Below, piece after piece: positions 1-12,339 of a stretch of 64,000 bases of DNA (the stretch's first letter is position 1; every line of letters begins with the position of its first letter). Origin of the DNA: Undaria pinnatifida (Eukaryota > Sar > Phaeophyceae > Laminariales > Alariaceae); NCBI GenBank assembly GCA_012845835.1, contig JABAKD010000016.1, positions 14,559,020 to 14,623,019 of the forward strand, in the 5' to 3' direction. Both the position numbers and the translations under genes were made by a program. A model generated the notes under the pieces. That model did no database searches and was not told the DNA's origin. It saw only the letters and a list, made by a program, of their open reading frames with translations.

Positions 1-169
1 TTTTTTCTGAAAAAAGCATGCCAACAGCAGCCGACGCCATGTCAACTAACTCACGGATTTTTTACCGATCGCCCTTGAGAAAAGCACCACCAGATGCTCG
101 GGGGAGAGGGGCGGGGTACAGAGACCACGTTAAAAATCTTGTGTACGAGTGATCGTCTGTAGTTTTCGA

Positions 170-330
170 AATGCCAATGATAATTTGTAAAAATCATTCT
201 AACATCGTCAGCTGTGAGTTCGACAATTTTAAGATCGATACTCATCTTTTTAAGCTGCGTAATACATCGGTCGTCCGTTTTCAGCAAGTTTTCATGAATG
301 AACATGTTGTTCTCACATTGGGCACATACT
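170..330 (-). repeat. Family A repeat, copy 1
   Basis: On the minus strand it reads CGCAGCTTAAAAAGATGAGT...GTCGAACTCACAGCTGACG, whose frame gives QLKKMSIDLKIVELTADDV. Related to the QLAKMSFDKIFDLTAGVYF copies. Lies within a 106-codon minus-strand frame (51-371) that I treat as repeat-derived. A ~37-bp duplication of GACCCGAGTCGCC follows at 641-715. Confidence 0.65.
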
Positions 331-715
331 ACAGCATCATGAAGGTTAAGATGCAGCATTGCATCAACCATTGTTGTTTCTGAGGCTCCTCACTTGAGCT
401 GGATTTAGTTGCACCCGTCGAAGGCAAAAACTTTGTTGAGTAAACTGAAGGTGCAACCCGATGGCCTAGGTGTGCACAATATGAATCAATAGTTATGTTG
501 AAAAATGAGAATTTCATTCCGAAATTTTGCATTAATAGGTTAAGAAGCCCCGTCACTCCAGAAGAAAAGTGCCTACCAGGTATTAATACAACTATAGCCT
601 CTATCGTCTTCATTAGCTCTTTACCCTGAAATACAGATTTTAGACCCGAGTCGCCTACTCACTTGCTGTGCTCACAAAAAGAAAGACCCGAGTTGCCCAT
701 TCACTTGCACGGGTG

Positions 716-1869
716 CTGTTTCGGGCTGCCTGGGTTGTTGTGTGTCGGTCTCCAGATAATGGTCACTAAGGCTGTGGGAACCAAAGCAGCTCTGTATGAC
801 AAGGTGGCCGGCACACCGGACATCTCCTCGCGACGTGTTGAAGTTGCGAACGTTTTTGAGGTGAGGGGTTTAGCGAGAAGTCAGAAGTGCATGCATTGCG
901 TTTGCTCCCGAAGTTTTTTTTTTTTTTTTTTTCCGTTTTACAGTTTGTGACCACATACAAGTAGTTTGTACGTCTCTCCAGGATGAAGAGTGAGGATAGA
1001 CACTGGGCGTACTACTGTAGTGCCGGGGTGGAAATAATGGTTTAATTGTTTTTTTTAACGTGAAGAAACAAACACACGCATGCAACCCTGTTGGAAGAAA
1101 CGACAAAGAAATCTCCTACGTTGTTGACCTGTAAACGCCCGCTATCTCCCCATTCTCGCTTAATTCGGTGCTGCCAAGGCTGGCAGGCTTACCTGAGTGG
1201 TACCATATGCAGCGCATTGTTTGTGTTGTTTGTGTTGTTTATATTACTTGGATGTTTGTGTGGTTTGTATTGTTTGCGTTGTTTGAGTCGTGTTTGTATT
1301 GTTTGTATTGTTTGTATCGCTTGTGTTGATGGTATTGTTTGTATAATTCGTGTTGTTTGTTTGTAATGTTTATGCTGTTTGTGCTGTTAGGACTGTTAGG
1401 ACTGTTGAGACTGTTAGAACTGGACCCATGCTGTGATTGGGGTAGCTCTTCCCCCCCGAATAATCGGCACCGACGGGCTTCCTCAGATAAGGGCATACTT
1501 GGACGTGACTCGTATCTCGTCCCGGTATCATTGGAGTACTGTTTCTTTGTTCAACAATACTATGATTTCTATCATCAGGCCATGGACATTCCTACTGGTT
1601 TGCTATTTTCGGGCATCTCAAAGAAAGGTTTGCGCGAGGTATTGAGGTCCTCTAATATGGCAGGTGTTAATGGCATCATGCGAAGGCCCTCAGAAGATGC
1701 AGGCACACCCCGAGCATAGTAACGTATTGACATATTAATGCCATGCGGCGGCAGACTGGCAACTGAATCCCCTCAATAGTCTGTTCGGCGAAGCCCGAAC
1801 ATCGCACCCCCTCAGTTGCTACTTGTTACGTGTTGCGGTGACCCCTGTGCCTTATGGCCTCCGCCGCAG
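716..1869. other. No gene seen; poly-T and TTGTTTGTG low-complexity DNA
   Basis: A 19-T run lies at 914-932. From 1208 to 1430 the + strand is a degenerate TTTGTGTTG/TTTGTATTG array grading into GACTGTTAG units. Open frames here are by-products of the repeat. Confidence 0.6.
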
Positions 1870-2097
1870 GTATGCACGGACTGCCCGGCAACGTTGATCC
1901 CGTACCACGTAAAACCAGAGCCAGAACTAGCGTGCAAGACCGTCAGCTACTTGCCTGGAAATGCCTCGGTGGGTACGGCGTGGGATGAGGAAATGTGCCC
2001 CGACTGGTGTTTGGCGACTGATCCTGTCGGCCAGACTCGCACGCGTTCGGGCTTTGTAGACATTCGGGATTGTGGGGCCGCCAGCGTTCCGCCCTGA
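1870..2097 (+). CDS. Cys-rich terminal exon, unassigned
   Basis: The acceptor CCGCCGCAG ends at 1869. The frame runs 75 codons to TGA: VCTDCPATLIPYHVKPEPEL, then ASVGTAWDEEMCPDWCLATD and FVDIRDCGAASVPP. Regular Cys spacing suggests a disulfide-rich secreted domain. A second copy of the last ~45 codons lies at 2379-2519, with the same stop position. That shared end supports an exon duplication, although the upstream gene was not found. Confidence 0.45.
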   Translation, partial: VCTDCPATLIPYHVKPEPELACKTVSYLPGNASVGTAWDEEMCPDWCLATDPVGQTRTRSGFVDIRDCGAASVPP

Positions 2098-2378
2098 TCC
2101 ACCTTGAACCACAGTCGTGGTCCCTCTATAGTGCCGGTTTCCGTTATAGTGCCGGTCTCCCTGCTATAGACTATAGCACCTGCGAAATCGCTTGATACAT
2201 GTTGGAACAACCGGTAGTAGCAGTGTGCGGAGTAGTGCCGGTTGTCGCCCTTATTTCGGGCTGGTACATATCGGCGCTACGGAGAGACCACGGCTGTATC
2301 GATTTGTCGTCGACGCCAAGGTGATGGCGTAGCTAGTAGTCGCTTTTGCGGCGTTTCCTGTTTGATGTTATATTATTT

Positions 2379-2519
2379 GGTAATATCTCGGTGAGCACGG
2401 CGTGGGACGAGGGAGTGTGCCCGGACTGGTGTATGGTGACTGATCCTGACGGCCAATTTCGCTTGGGTTCGAGGTTTCTAGACGTTCGGGATTGCGGGGT
2501 CGCCAGCGTTTCCCCCTGA
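2379..2519 (+). pseudogene. Second copy of the Cys-rich exon
   Basis: Reads GNISVSTAWDEGVCPDWCMV, TDPDGQFRLGS, FLDVRDCGVASVSP and TGA, matching codon for codon the end of the exon at 1870-2097 with many substitutions but no frameshift. No clear acceptor lies before it. Confidence 0.5.
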
Positions 2520-3676
2520 TACACTTTGGACTATCGACTTGTCGGCGGCGGCAAGGCGATACCTATTATAAAGGTGTTTCTACAGGCGGTGCTCTTGATG
2601 CGTTTCCTGTTGGGGATGGTTTTGGTGTTAACGTTTGGTTGATATCAAAGCTCAGAGCCGATTGTGGAAAAAGACTCCTTTAACCCCTTAGAACCCCACC
2701 AACGATTTGGAGGACAAACAACTTAGAATTAGTGTGGGGGTGTTTTCGCAGTAGTGAAAGGGTTATAGGCCCTTCGAACCCCACCCCCGAGTTTCGGGAC
2801 AGAAAACTCGGCATTCGCGTGGGATACTTGTTGCAGTTGTGGAAAGAGTAAACAGTTTGCCTAATATAGTGTGTGTGCATTGTATTAATAGCTCTTGCTA
2901 CTCCTGGTGAGTGTGTCTGTACCTGGTAGGTGGCACGGGTGATTTGTTGTTCGTAGTGTGTGTATTATGTTGTTTTTTGAAGCTTTGAAGGGTATAGTAT
3001 AAATAGGTACAATATTGTTCCGTGGCCGTGGAGTTGGCGCAGCAATGGGAGATTTCAACCTTGCGTTTGTTGTCGCGTCTGCGTGGGGATGCTGCAGGTC
3101 GCTGTCGCCGTACATGTAGTAACTATGTGGATTAAACAGCACTCCATGGCGTTGTCACAATGGCAGAGCACGTAGGCCGCGTGACCATCTCAACAGGAAA
3201 ATGCCCGAGGCGAGGTTTGCAAGGGTCCTCTGAACCAGAATGCAGTCGTGAAGAGGCGGAGGGTAGGCCACTACCTGCTTAGCAGAAATGGTGGGAACGG
3301 TTGATACCAAGTCAGCCTCCTTCGCCGATTACTCATACAGTATCGTCAGCACGTTGAAAGTAATTGCGCGTGAAATATTAATGGCATTTACACTCAGTTT
3401 GGCTGTTCGTTTTAAGGCTATTTTCGAGGTATCACACGTGCTCTGCACAAAATCCCTACCTTGAGCAGACGCGAGACAGACCAGGTGAGGCCTGTGACCC
3501 CAAGGTTACGTTCGCGCGGTCCCCCTTTCGAGCCCGATCAGTGTAGCCCAACGGGAGTGCGAGGTATGGTCTGTTTGTACACGCGTACTACGACAGGGGT
3601 AGACGTTTTTTGGCTGTAATGTTGGCCTAAACAGCTCCGGCCGATGGGGATTTCGAACTGACGAACTGCCCAATAT
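2520..3676. other. No gene seen; one diverged ~77-bp tandem duplication
   Basis: 2680-2830 holds two diverged copies of a CCTTAGAACCCCACC(A/C)ACGA...GTGAAA unit. The rest shows no coding or repeat signal. Confidence 0.45.
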
Positions 3677-3900
3677 CGTTTGAGTACCGTTTGAGTACCG
3701 TTTGAGTACCGTTTGACTTCAGTTTTGCATCGTAGGCTGGCATGGCACCATGGGATTGTTCATCGGGTTGTAAGTTCCATTTTGTGTCGAAGCCAGTTTC
3801 TGGGTGACATGGTGAGGTATAGAGCTCCTGACGCGAGGCGCCTTAGAACTCATAAAGGTACTATGGTACACCCCTACGGCACTATTAACACTATTGGTAG
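3677..3900 (+). repeat. 12-bp tandem repeat and family C copy
   Basis: GTTTGAGTACC repeats from 3678 to 3714. 3719-3870 is related to 50190-50260 (GGATTGTTCATCGGGTTG, then TTTCTGGGTGACAT). Confidence 0.6.
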
Positions 3901-4504
3901 TATTATTAGTCGCATGCCTCTGTAGCGGCAAAATGCCATCGAGCGCTAAACTGTTCGGCATAACGGCTTAAAGCTCTGCAACGTGCTCGGAATAGGAACG
4001 CGTAGTGTTCGACTGATGCTAAGAAGCCCCAGGATCACTGTACGGGCCATATTCTATTTCACCTCCCTCGTCGTCGTGTATGCATCGTGGTACAAGCAGA
4101 TTAATAGTACAGACTATGCAAATTTTCGCTGCGGAGTCGTGTTATAGTGACGGGGGTGATGCAACATGTAAGAAGAAGGCCCAAGTCAACCCGTGACCGA
4201 ATAACTCGCGTATCTAGTCTATAGCTTTTTGTGTTTGGTTCATCCCCTTTAGAGACCAAAGTCGCCTCCCTATACCAATTCCAAGTGATTTTATCCCCAA
4301 AACGGGTTTTCAGCTGTCAAGGCGTTGAGACACGGTTGGAATTATGGCATACAAGCGCTGAGGTCGTGTGTTAATTGTTGTGGTTGCACCGAAAACTGAA
4401 AAAAAACTGGGCAGAAGAACTGGCGGTAGCAACAAAAAACACCAAAGTACGATAGCACGGCACACTTGCTTAGTTACTGCTGTCACGGGCAAGCCATACC
4501 CAAC

Positions 4505-4537
4505 AAGCAGCAGCAGCAGCAGCAAAGCAGCAGTGCC
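4505..4537 (+). repeat. CAG microsatellite
   Basis: Seven CAG units, then AAAGCAGCAG. The + frame 4368-4568 through it is short and unsupported. No gene seen in 3900-4810. Confidence 0.8.
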
Positions 4538-4810
4538 GAGGAAGCAAAAAGCTTGTACACTCGTATGATTTTCGTCAACGGAGCGCCTGGTATTAATATC
4601 ACATCATACAGCTACACCAGCAGCACCAACATCGATCCGTGGGGAGAGCTGACACAACAACACTACGTAGTCAGCCTGTGTGATGAGAGCCACACCTTGA
4701 CTGAAAATATGGCAAAAAATAAGCTTTAACTTGTTTGCCCAATCCGCATGTGGATGGCTGAAATATTTGTTAAAAACTTCCACCCATCCGCATTCTGAGG
4801 GCCTGCTGCA

Positions 4811-5285
4811 CTATTTGCTATCCCCATGGAAGTTCATGCAAGCTTCCATGGAAGCTTCCATCGCCTCCATAGAAGCAGTGGAAGTTTTCGTGGAAGCGTG
4901 GAAGCTTCCATGGAAACCTCCATGCTTCCATCGCCATGGAACTTTCGCGGAAGCTTCCACTGGAAGTTTTCGTGGCGGAATCTTCCATCGATACTTCCGT
5001 GGAAGCATACGCCCATGGGCACCCTCGGAAGCTTCCATGGAAACTTCCGGCGCGTGGACGCTCCCGTGGAATGTTCCATGACAGCTGCTCCCACGAAGCC
5101 GTGGGCGGAAGCAGTGTCCCGGGAAGCTTCCGTGGAAGCGATGGAAGTTTCAACAGTAGTGCGTTTACTTCCCGGAAAGCTTCTGTGGAAGTTGCTGGCC
5201 CGTGTATGTGCAAAACGTTAAAGGTATTAATAACACCCCCCTCCGGCACTTACACGGAGGGCACGGAAGCTTCAACGGCTTAAAG
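4811..5285. repeat. Self-complementary GGAAGCTTCCATGGAAGC array
   Basis: About 25 degenerate units with AAGCTT and CCATGG palindromes. It opens many overlapping frames on both strands (up to 143 codons) that are side effects. Same family as 15838-16008 and 61490-62215. Confidence 0.88.
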
Positions 5286-7289
5286 GGAACCAGTCCAAGC
5301 TGACATGACCCCCCCCATCCCCTAACGTCACATTTTATTTGTTACCGAGCAAACAACAAGCACACACCGCAGCAACTGAACAAACCGGCGTGCCAGCGTA
5401 ACGCATGATGGGGCAACAGCAAGACAATATTTCGCTCTCCCGTCGTCCAACGACCACCACTTACACACAACGTTAACAAACAACACACCCATCATGGCGT
5501 GGGCCGTCTAACACCACTAATGGCTACGGGATAGCTGCGTGAATAACTGAAAACGTCCTTCGCCGCCGTTCACCACGATTTCTTTCTTTACTTCAACTTA
5601 CACGAATCCTCACGAACATCACGAAAAAAGCGGAATCCAGACCGGGGCACGTACATAGGCATGTGCGTGACAACACCTCGGACCCCCCCGGTGATCGCCG
5701 CTTCTCACTTCTCAGTGCTTGCTTAGTTGATCACCCGCAACCACCAACACATGCATCGATCGCGAGTACATCACAATAACGCGATAACCCAGGAAACGGC
5801 ATGGGTGCATGGGCTATGACATAGTGTCCATGACACTGAACCACTCTTACCCCGCAAGCCTAAGAGCCGGGGGCCAAGCATTCTGAAGGCGACGCCACAA
5901 TCCGTCCGCCCACCCAAACACACTCACCCATCCCCACTCGGTCCGCAGTTCACAAGCAAACCTACTCCACCGATCAGACCACCCATACCATATAGGATGC
6001 GCCCGTACAACACCTACTAACACCAACTCTGTTGTACGATGTACGGCATGCACACAAGGGGTACATACCCCCAGGTTTACCTACAAAAACCCGGCAGCGA
6101 CGAAAACATGCCCGCCGGGGGTAGTGTCAGTGTCCCATGCCCGTACGAAAACGCCTTTGGTCCGAAAGGGAAAGCGAAACAGGGGACGCCACAAAGCAAC
6201 CCGGGAGGGGAAAACAAATCCTACCGAACCTGTTTTAGAACCCCTCTCTTCCCGCGTATCCCTCCGCCCCCGGCGACGGGACCGAGAAACCTGTTCCTGG
6301 CAGGGCTACTTTGGACGCCCTAGGCTTGTTGAGTTCGGCGGCGACGCTCTTTCTTTCGCGGGCGACACGGGCGGGATCGGGTAGCCGTGGGGAGGGCCGG
6401 CGTTTCACGGGGGACACTAAGATCGCATTAATTTCAAGGTACCAGACGAGGTCCTCACCACCGCCACAAATCAGCGCTAGACATGAAGAACGCACGAAAG
6501 CTCTGTCGCCTAGCCTTGACAAAACTTGAAAGACCGGAGGACACAATAAAAAGTACATCACCTCTCCTAGCTTTCACGACGTCCGCAGCCGCACGTAACA
6601 ACAAACTCACGGCGGGGGTATGTTAAATTTGTCAGTTCAGGTTTCGTATAGGGGTCATGACGACGGCAAGCCACCCCGGTCCAGCGTCCACCGTTTCCGT
6701 TCACCGAGGTCTAAAAAATGCCCCAGTTCAAACAGAAAAAGGGCGACCGTGTCCAGGCCAACTTCATTACGGGTAACGAACATGGCCAACCTTCCCCGCA
6801 CTCACCATATATGCTAGTAACCGTAACCAGGTACAAACCCAGCGTGTATTCATCGGAATGAAAACGTCACAGAGGCAACTCGACCATGACATCAACACGA
6901 TCTTGCAGCGCTCGCCCCAACTCTCATCAACACCACCAAGAAACCCACCTTAACAACTGCACTCCAACGTGCCGCGTGGAGGCTAGGACGTCACAGCACA
7001 CCCTCCCGGCGTCCTCAAGATACGCTTCATTACCCGCAACCACCTAGGATGACATCGCAGCCACTGAAACAAACGCAAGTCGAGTCGACGGCGTTTAGGA
7101 CGCACTTCATCACCCCCTCCCCCCTCCCCCCCCGCGGACAACGGACTAAATCCGAAGCCTTTCCCCCACCCCCTGGCGGCCACCACCCAACATAGTTAAC
7201 CACCGCGAACAAGGCGTTGACGAAGGGAAGAGTATGGCGCCTATCCTGGCAACCCAGCGTCCACCACGTATAGCACCCCTCCAATCCAC
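5286..7289. other. Gene-poor sequence with one small ORF
   Basis: No repeat or gene with good support. One small + ORF at 6718-6861 (47 residues, AAAAATG start) reads MPQFKQKKGDRVQANFITGN and continues PYMLVTVTRYKPSVYSSE. It looks more protein-like than its neighbours, but has no recognised family. Confidence 0.2.
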
Positions 7290-9000
7290 GTGGACGCCAG
7301 ACCAGAGTGCGGGGTGAAAAGGCATCAAGGCCTTCAGCCCATCCGCATCCACCGCCCGCTTCTGGTCCCAACCACGCATAGCCACATACCCCGTATTACT
7401 ATATAATCCGAAACGTCCTTCGTCATTTTGGACGGCTTCGCCACAAGAGAACCAGCCCCCCCCCCGCCACAACCCACCTCCACCTCGACGCCGGGGCGTC
7501 GGCGAATGGACAGAACGATCGCAATACCCGCCGGGCATTGTGCTCCTGCAAAAAGAACAGCAAGAAGAGGACGGTATCTAACCCAGGGAACGGCACACGC
7601 TCATGACGAGGATTGGCTGACGCCCCCCCCCCCCCCCCTTTTCACGCCTCCCGTCCCCCACCCCCAGCGTCCGTCACTTGTACTATACCCCAAACCACGC
7701 ACAAACATTCCACACCAACGTAAAACAGAGGTAGGGGCGAAGGTATGCGGGGGGGGGGGGGTGGACAACGTCACCCCCTCCCGCGGTGTACCTGTCCGTA
7801 CGCACCCCCCCCCGACGCTAAACCCATATTTCGAAGTATAACTGCAACTTGCACTGGTGCAGGCGAGGCCTGAAGACATGAATATGGAAAAAATTCACTC
7901 AGTTTGTGGCAACAAACTACCAGCACACTGCACGGACCCAGTACAGGCTACGGGCTGGACGCACCTACGACGCCAACCCCAGCGCCCACGGCATAGTTCA
8001 TAACCGTAACCAACAACACCGCACCGTAACAACGTAATAAACAGTCAGACCCGGCGGCGGTCCTGAGGCCAAGAACACAACACCTTCCCAACGTTTACCA
8101 CCTTCTCTATTTAACCACAACCAGCGACGAATCCGTTACATAAGAAGAATAAGACGCTAGCCCAGAGTGCGAGATGAAAAGGCATCAAGGTCTCCAGCCC
8201 ACCCGCAGCGTCCACCATCCGCTTCTGGCCCTAACCACGCATAGCCACATACCTCTACATACCCCGAAACGTCCTTCACCCCTTTGAACGGCTTCGCCAT
8301 AAGGGAAGTAACCCCCCCTCCCCTAACCCCCTGGCCTATATTATATAGGATGAGTTGGCGTCGGTTGGCAACGACACTGTAAAATACGCCGCTCACTACA
8401 TGAGCTAGACCGCCAGGGTACCGTTTTTGTTGTTTGGCGTCGATCACAGCTGGCGGTCGAGTTAGATCATTTGTGCGGGGTGGAGCACTCTTACTCTGCA
8501 CGAGGGGAATTATCGTATCACGTAGTACTGATGTTAAGGCACCTACGGGGCAGTTACATAGTACTCCCATTGCTGTCTCTGGAAGTGGCCGTCCCGGAAA
8601 CTAAATTAATTAATTGAAGCTGTTATCCATCTGCAAGTCCGCCTCATAAGCAGTTCTTAGTAGGATGGAGCTCACCTGTTGTGCGACTCACCGAACACCT
8701 CACGGCGCTTCGCACTTGGTGCAAGCAATGTCTGCCTAGTCGGTGAAAACCCGACATGCTCCGTCCTGGCATCGAAGGGATGCGAGGGTCTAATAGCGAC
8801 GACGGCCATGCATGAAATATCGAGTACGCCCCCCCCAACCTCCACCGCGACACCACGACGTCGGTAAATGGACGAGGCAATCGCGGTACCCGCCGGCCAT
8901 TTTCTACTTCAACAAAACGGACAGCAACAAGAGGATAGCATCCAATTCAGGGAACGGTACAAACTCATGACGAGGATTGCTTCTCGACGCCCCCCCCCCT
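7290..9000. repeat. Diverged segmental duplication
   Basis: 7300-7390 matches 8160-8260 (CAGAGTGCG...GATGAAAAGGCATCAAGG, CCACGCATAGCCACATACC). 7470-7640 matches 8836-9000 (GAATGGACAGAACGATCGC / AAATGGACGAGGCAATCGC; CTCATGACGAGGATTG). Poly-C/poly-G runs at 7622-7638, 7750-7762 and 7805-7812 follow the first copy. Confidence 0.75.
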
Positions 9001-9160
9001 CCCGCCCCCTCCCCCTCCCGCCCCCCCCCCCTCCTGCCCCCCCCCCCCCTCCCGCCCCCCGCCCCCTCCCCCCGCCCCTCCCCCCTCCCCCCCCCCCCCC
9101 CCCTCCCCCCCCCCTCCCCCCGCCCCTCCCCCCCCCCCCCCCCCCCCTTCCCCCGCCCCG
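8988..9160 (+). repeat. 170-bp C-rich tract
   Basis: Almost only C with scattered T and G. It gives Pro-rich frames on + and Gly-rich frames on -. It sits at the matching place in the second segmental copy where the first has a 17-C run (7622-7638), so it is an expansion of that run. Confidence 0.9.
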
Positions 9161-9199
9161 CCTAACGCCGACTTGCCTCCCACCCCTCTCTCTCCATTC

Positions 9200-10029
9200 C
9201 CCTTCCAACAGGCGCGCAGGTAAAATTGAAAGGTCAACCTCCCACCAGCTGAACCTCAGGGTTCAGCACAACCCGCGCATATCTCACCGTATATTAATAT
9301 TTCCAAACCCATACACCCTGCACTGTCCGTCGGCTCACCCTCCTACAACAGCACAAGCGCTACGAACAGATAATGGTACGTGCGGTAGGCGTGGGGGGCT
9401 CAACACCAACGGTCTCAGACCGGAGGCCGCGGTGCTTCTTGACGGCGGCCTCCACTGGGTCGGATCCCTTGCAAAAGGCTTCTTCGTGGCAGACGTCCAC
9501 GTTCTTCAATAGACGAAGCCACCTGAACAACGGCAGCAAAGCGGGTAAGACGTGAGCGACGCAAGCATAGTTCGTGAGAAAGCGCCCGTCACGGTTTCCA
9601 TCGGCGTAGGCGTGGTGATCCCATGCGCGAATCGGGGCTGCCCTTGTCCGTGGGTGTCCCCTCCCCCCCCCCCTCCCCTTCTTACGGAAAAATGCCCATT
9701 CCCACACCAACACTACCTCCCAGCGCCGGACCAAGAGATAGGGGGCTTTTTGAGAGTCAGTGTCACTTCCACGCACATGCCATGTAATGTGCCTTGCGGT
9801 GCAAATGTTGCGCTGCCAGCATTGCTTTGTGAGCGGTTTAAGTGTTGAATAAGATGCTCGTACGTACGTCTACCTGGTTACGCTTTACCAGGTAATTGAC
9901 AATGGAGTTACCCCTACCTGGTTACCTTTTACCACGTGAATTGACAAAGCGAGTTTCCTCCATCTCTTGAAGGTGACCCTACCTCCCGTCAAACACGCCG
10001 GCGCGTATCAAATGCCGCTACCATGTACC
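9200..10029. other. No supported gene; paired TACCTGGT hairpin
   Basis: TACCTGGTTACGCTTTACCAGGTAATTGACAA-type sequence at 9871-9902 is followed by a diverged copy (TACCTGGTTACC, ACCACGTGAATTGACAA) at 9915-9946. Overlapping GC-rich frames here have no recognisable protein. Confidence 0.4.
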
Positions 10030-10374
10030 TCAAAGCGAACGTGTTGCTCTTGTCAGCGGTGCTGTCAAGCGATGGAGGGGAACCGTGAAGGAATACCTGT
10101 TCGGCGTGGGCATCGGGCACCTGGGCCCGATCGGCGGAGTTCCTAGTGCCGGGTTTCCGTTTAGGGTTCTGGTCATTCTCTTTCCGTGGGGCTGCTTCCG
10201 TGACGCTTTAAGCGTAAAATAGGCCGTCCGCCAAACTCTAAGCTTCCGTGCGGTTTGCCCGTTTGTCATGCCGTGCAGGCAACGCCAGAATTCTTGCAGG
10301 GGTTCATCCTCGTCATCGGGCACGTCATCATCGAGGTCGTCGGTATCCTCCGCGCCGGGAGGTGCTTCAGTCAA
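10030..10374 (-). other. Acidic-start open frame, possible exon
   Basis: The frame is open for 115 codons without an ATG at its start. It reads APPGAEDTDDLDDDVPDDED then EPLQEFWRCLHGM, followed by a basic region. An AG just upstream could be an acceptor. Unassigned. Confidence 0.25.
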
Positions 10375-10743
10375 GAGGACCTTGACACGTCAACGTCTGT
10401 CGCGGGGGGGGGTGGTCAGAGATGCGTGGCCGGATAGATCCGAAATGACGAACGGGAGGACAAAGGCAAGGCCTCGACGCTCGGTACCAAGAGGTAAATG
10501 TTAACTGAAAATACTAAAACAACACAGAGCAGAGGAGCGTGTGACTTTCATTGTAGCTTCGGCTTAGGCCATGGCGGTACTTGTGTGTGTTCGGGTCTGC
10601 ACGGTGTGGCGCCTGGTGCCTCAGTCGGAAAACATCAGACAGAACGAAGACTGTCTTTCACCACGCCTTGGTGTGGAGATGCTTTGGCCAGGGCCCGGTT
10701 TCCATAACGTTTAGGGCAAAAATTGTTATTTTTGTTCATTTTT

Positions 10744-11040
10744 TTAATAGGTTTTGTGGGCGGTGCAACTCAGGTGTCTATCACCGGTTGCAAAACACAC
10801 GACGTCAAATGGAGTGCATGTGGCTGCCACGCCGCGTGTCTGGAAAAATCGCAAGTGTATATGAGCGTGACGTGACCGCCAAACCGGGGGGGTGGAGGTG
10901 CCTGTTGCAGTATGCTTTACGGCAACAGAGAAATTAGCATTCAGACGTCCACCATCGAACATCGATGCCCGAGCCACACCTTCTGGAGCACTCCGTAGAG
11001 AGGGGACTTCCTTTTTCTTTCCGTCAATACTTTGAGACAT
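10744..11040 (-). other. Unassigned ORF, 98 codons
   Basis: ATG 11040 (MSQSIDGKKKEVPSLRSAPE). Mixed composition with no motif. Part of the GC-rich 10-15 kb block, where several frames are open on both strands. Confidence 0.2.
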
Positions 11041-11141
11041 CGCTGGTTGCCGTTATGACCCAACCTCGAATTCGTAATCAACACGAGAACAGTTCATCGT
11101 TTTCTAGGCAATAGGGTCACACCTGGTGTAACATTTCATCA

Positions 11142-11712
11142 TCAGTACTGGGCGTTCGTGGCCATTTCAACGACGCTACGTACGCGGGCAGGATTACGGG
11201 TCCTCAAGCCAAATATCCAACAGCACGTCATGGAGACAAGGGCTGATTCGTCTTCATCGCGAACCCATCTAGATTTTAACTGCCATGCCCACGGGCGCCT
11301 TTGCACGCACCGGTCCGGCGGCGTTGCCCCCGCTGCTCGCGCGCTGCCTCCACTGACAATGCTGGTTCGCGATCGATTGACAACCCCCCTCTGCACGTGG
11401 CGCCCGAACATCGCACCCGTCATGGCCGACGGGATCACCGTGCCCGTGCTGATGGCCACGGTAACGTCCGTCCATATCGTACCCGGCCCGGTTAACCCCG
11501 TGTCGGTTAAATCCGAGCCTGTTGAACCTGTTGAAGGCGTGCGTGTTCCCGCGGGGGTGCCTGTAGCCATCACACTTGAAAATTTTCCCCAGGGGGAGGG
11601 GATGAATCCCCATGTTGATTTCCCCGGTTTGGGGGAAGTATAGGTAGAAGACGGGCCTGTTCGGGTTGTCCCTGACGGAGAAAGCTTCGGAGGCCCCCGA
11701 CCTCCGTCCCAC
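11142..11712. other. Overlapping GC-rich open frames
   Basis: A + frame (11158-11643, 161 codons) and minus frames (11142-11573; 11269-11712) overlap. The + frame has a Pro/Val-rich second half (VNPVSVKSEPVEPVEGVRVP). The minus frame has NRPVFYLYFPQTGEINMGIH. I cannot tell which, if any, is coding. 11713-12290 shows nothing further. Confidence 0.2.
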
Positions 11713-12339
11713 TCCCCACGAAGCGCTCGCCGCGTTGTTTCCCGGGTCAGCGGGGGAAAGCCAAGAGCTTACGAGCCCCGTTGGAGAACCCTCGGCGTGA
11801 ACGGCGCCGGTTGCAGCCGTCTCCCTCTCTTCTCACCGAACTCGGTGCGCCATGGCGGCCATGTCCGCCTCGGTGTACACCTGATGGTTAATCGTCAAAC
11901 GTCCAAAGCCGGCGTGAGGTGAAGCTTCTGCTATCGGGTGGAATCAGATTTGTCGCCGACGGGGCCACTGTGTGCATCGAAACTGCCATAACATGTTCAG
12001 AAGAAACAGTTCGCTGTCGTTTGAAGCAACCGTGCTTTTCGTCTGAGACTACAAGGGCCTCACTCTGCGTCCCGCGGGCGGCTGACGCCGCCCGCTACGC
12101 TCGCGCAAGCAATATTTCAATTAAATGTGAAGGGGGCGGAAAAAAGAGACCGGTGATTTGGTGCAACTAGCGATTTGATAATGCCAAGAGCTACATGTGC
12201 AGAGAGGTGATCATCCTGTGCTGTGCTGTGTGCTTGTTGGCGACGTCACGTTCTGATCGGCAGTACGGGTTTAATGTGCGAAGAAGAATGTCGAAAATGA
12301 CCGAGAGTGACAACAATCAGGGAAGAAAGCAAAAGACGA

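Noticed and set aside
1239..1496. Asn/Thr-rich minus ORF
   Set aside because: Shadow of the TTTGTGTTG low-complexity stretch.
4818..5249. Overlapping ORFs of 75-143 codons on both strands
   Set aside because: Produced by the palindromic GGAAGCTTCC array, which lacks stop codons in most frames.
8868..9512. 214-codon Pro-rich + ORF and the Gly-rich minus ORFs
   Set aside because: Open only because of the C-rich tract; no other support.
9360..9848. Overlapping ORFs on both strands (60-138 codons)
   Set aside because: GC-rich, mutually overlapping, no motif, no start or splice support.
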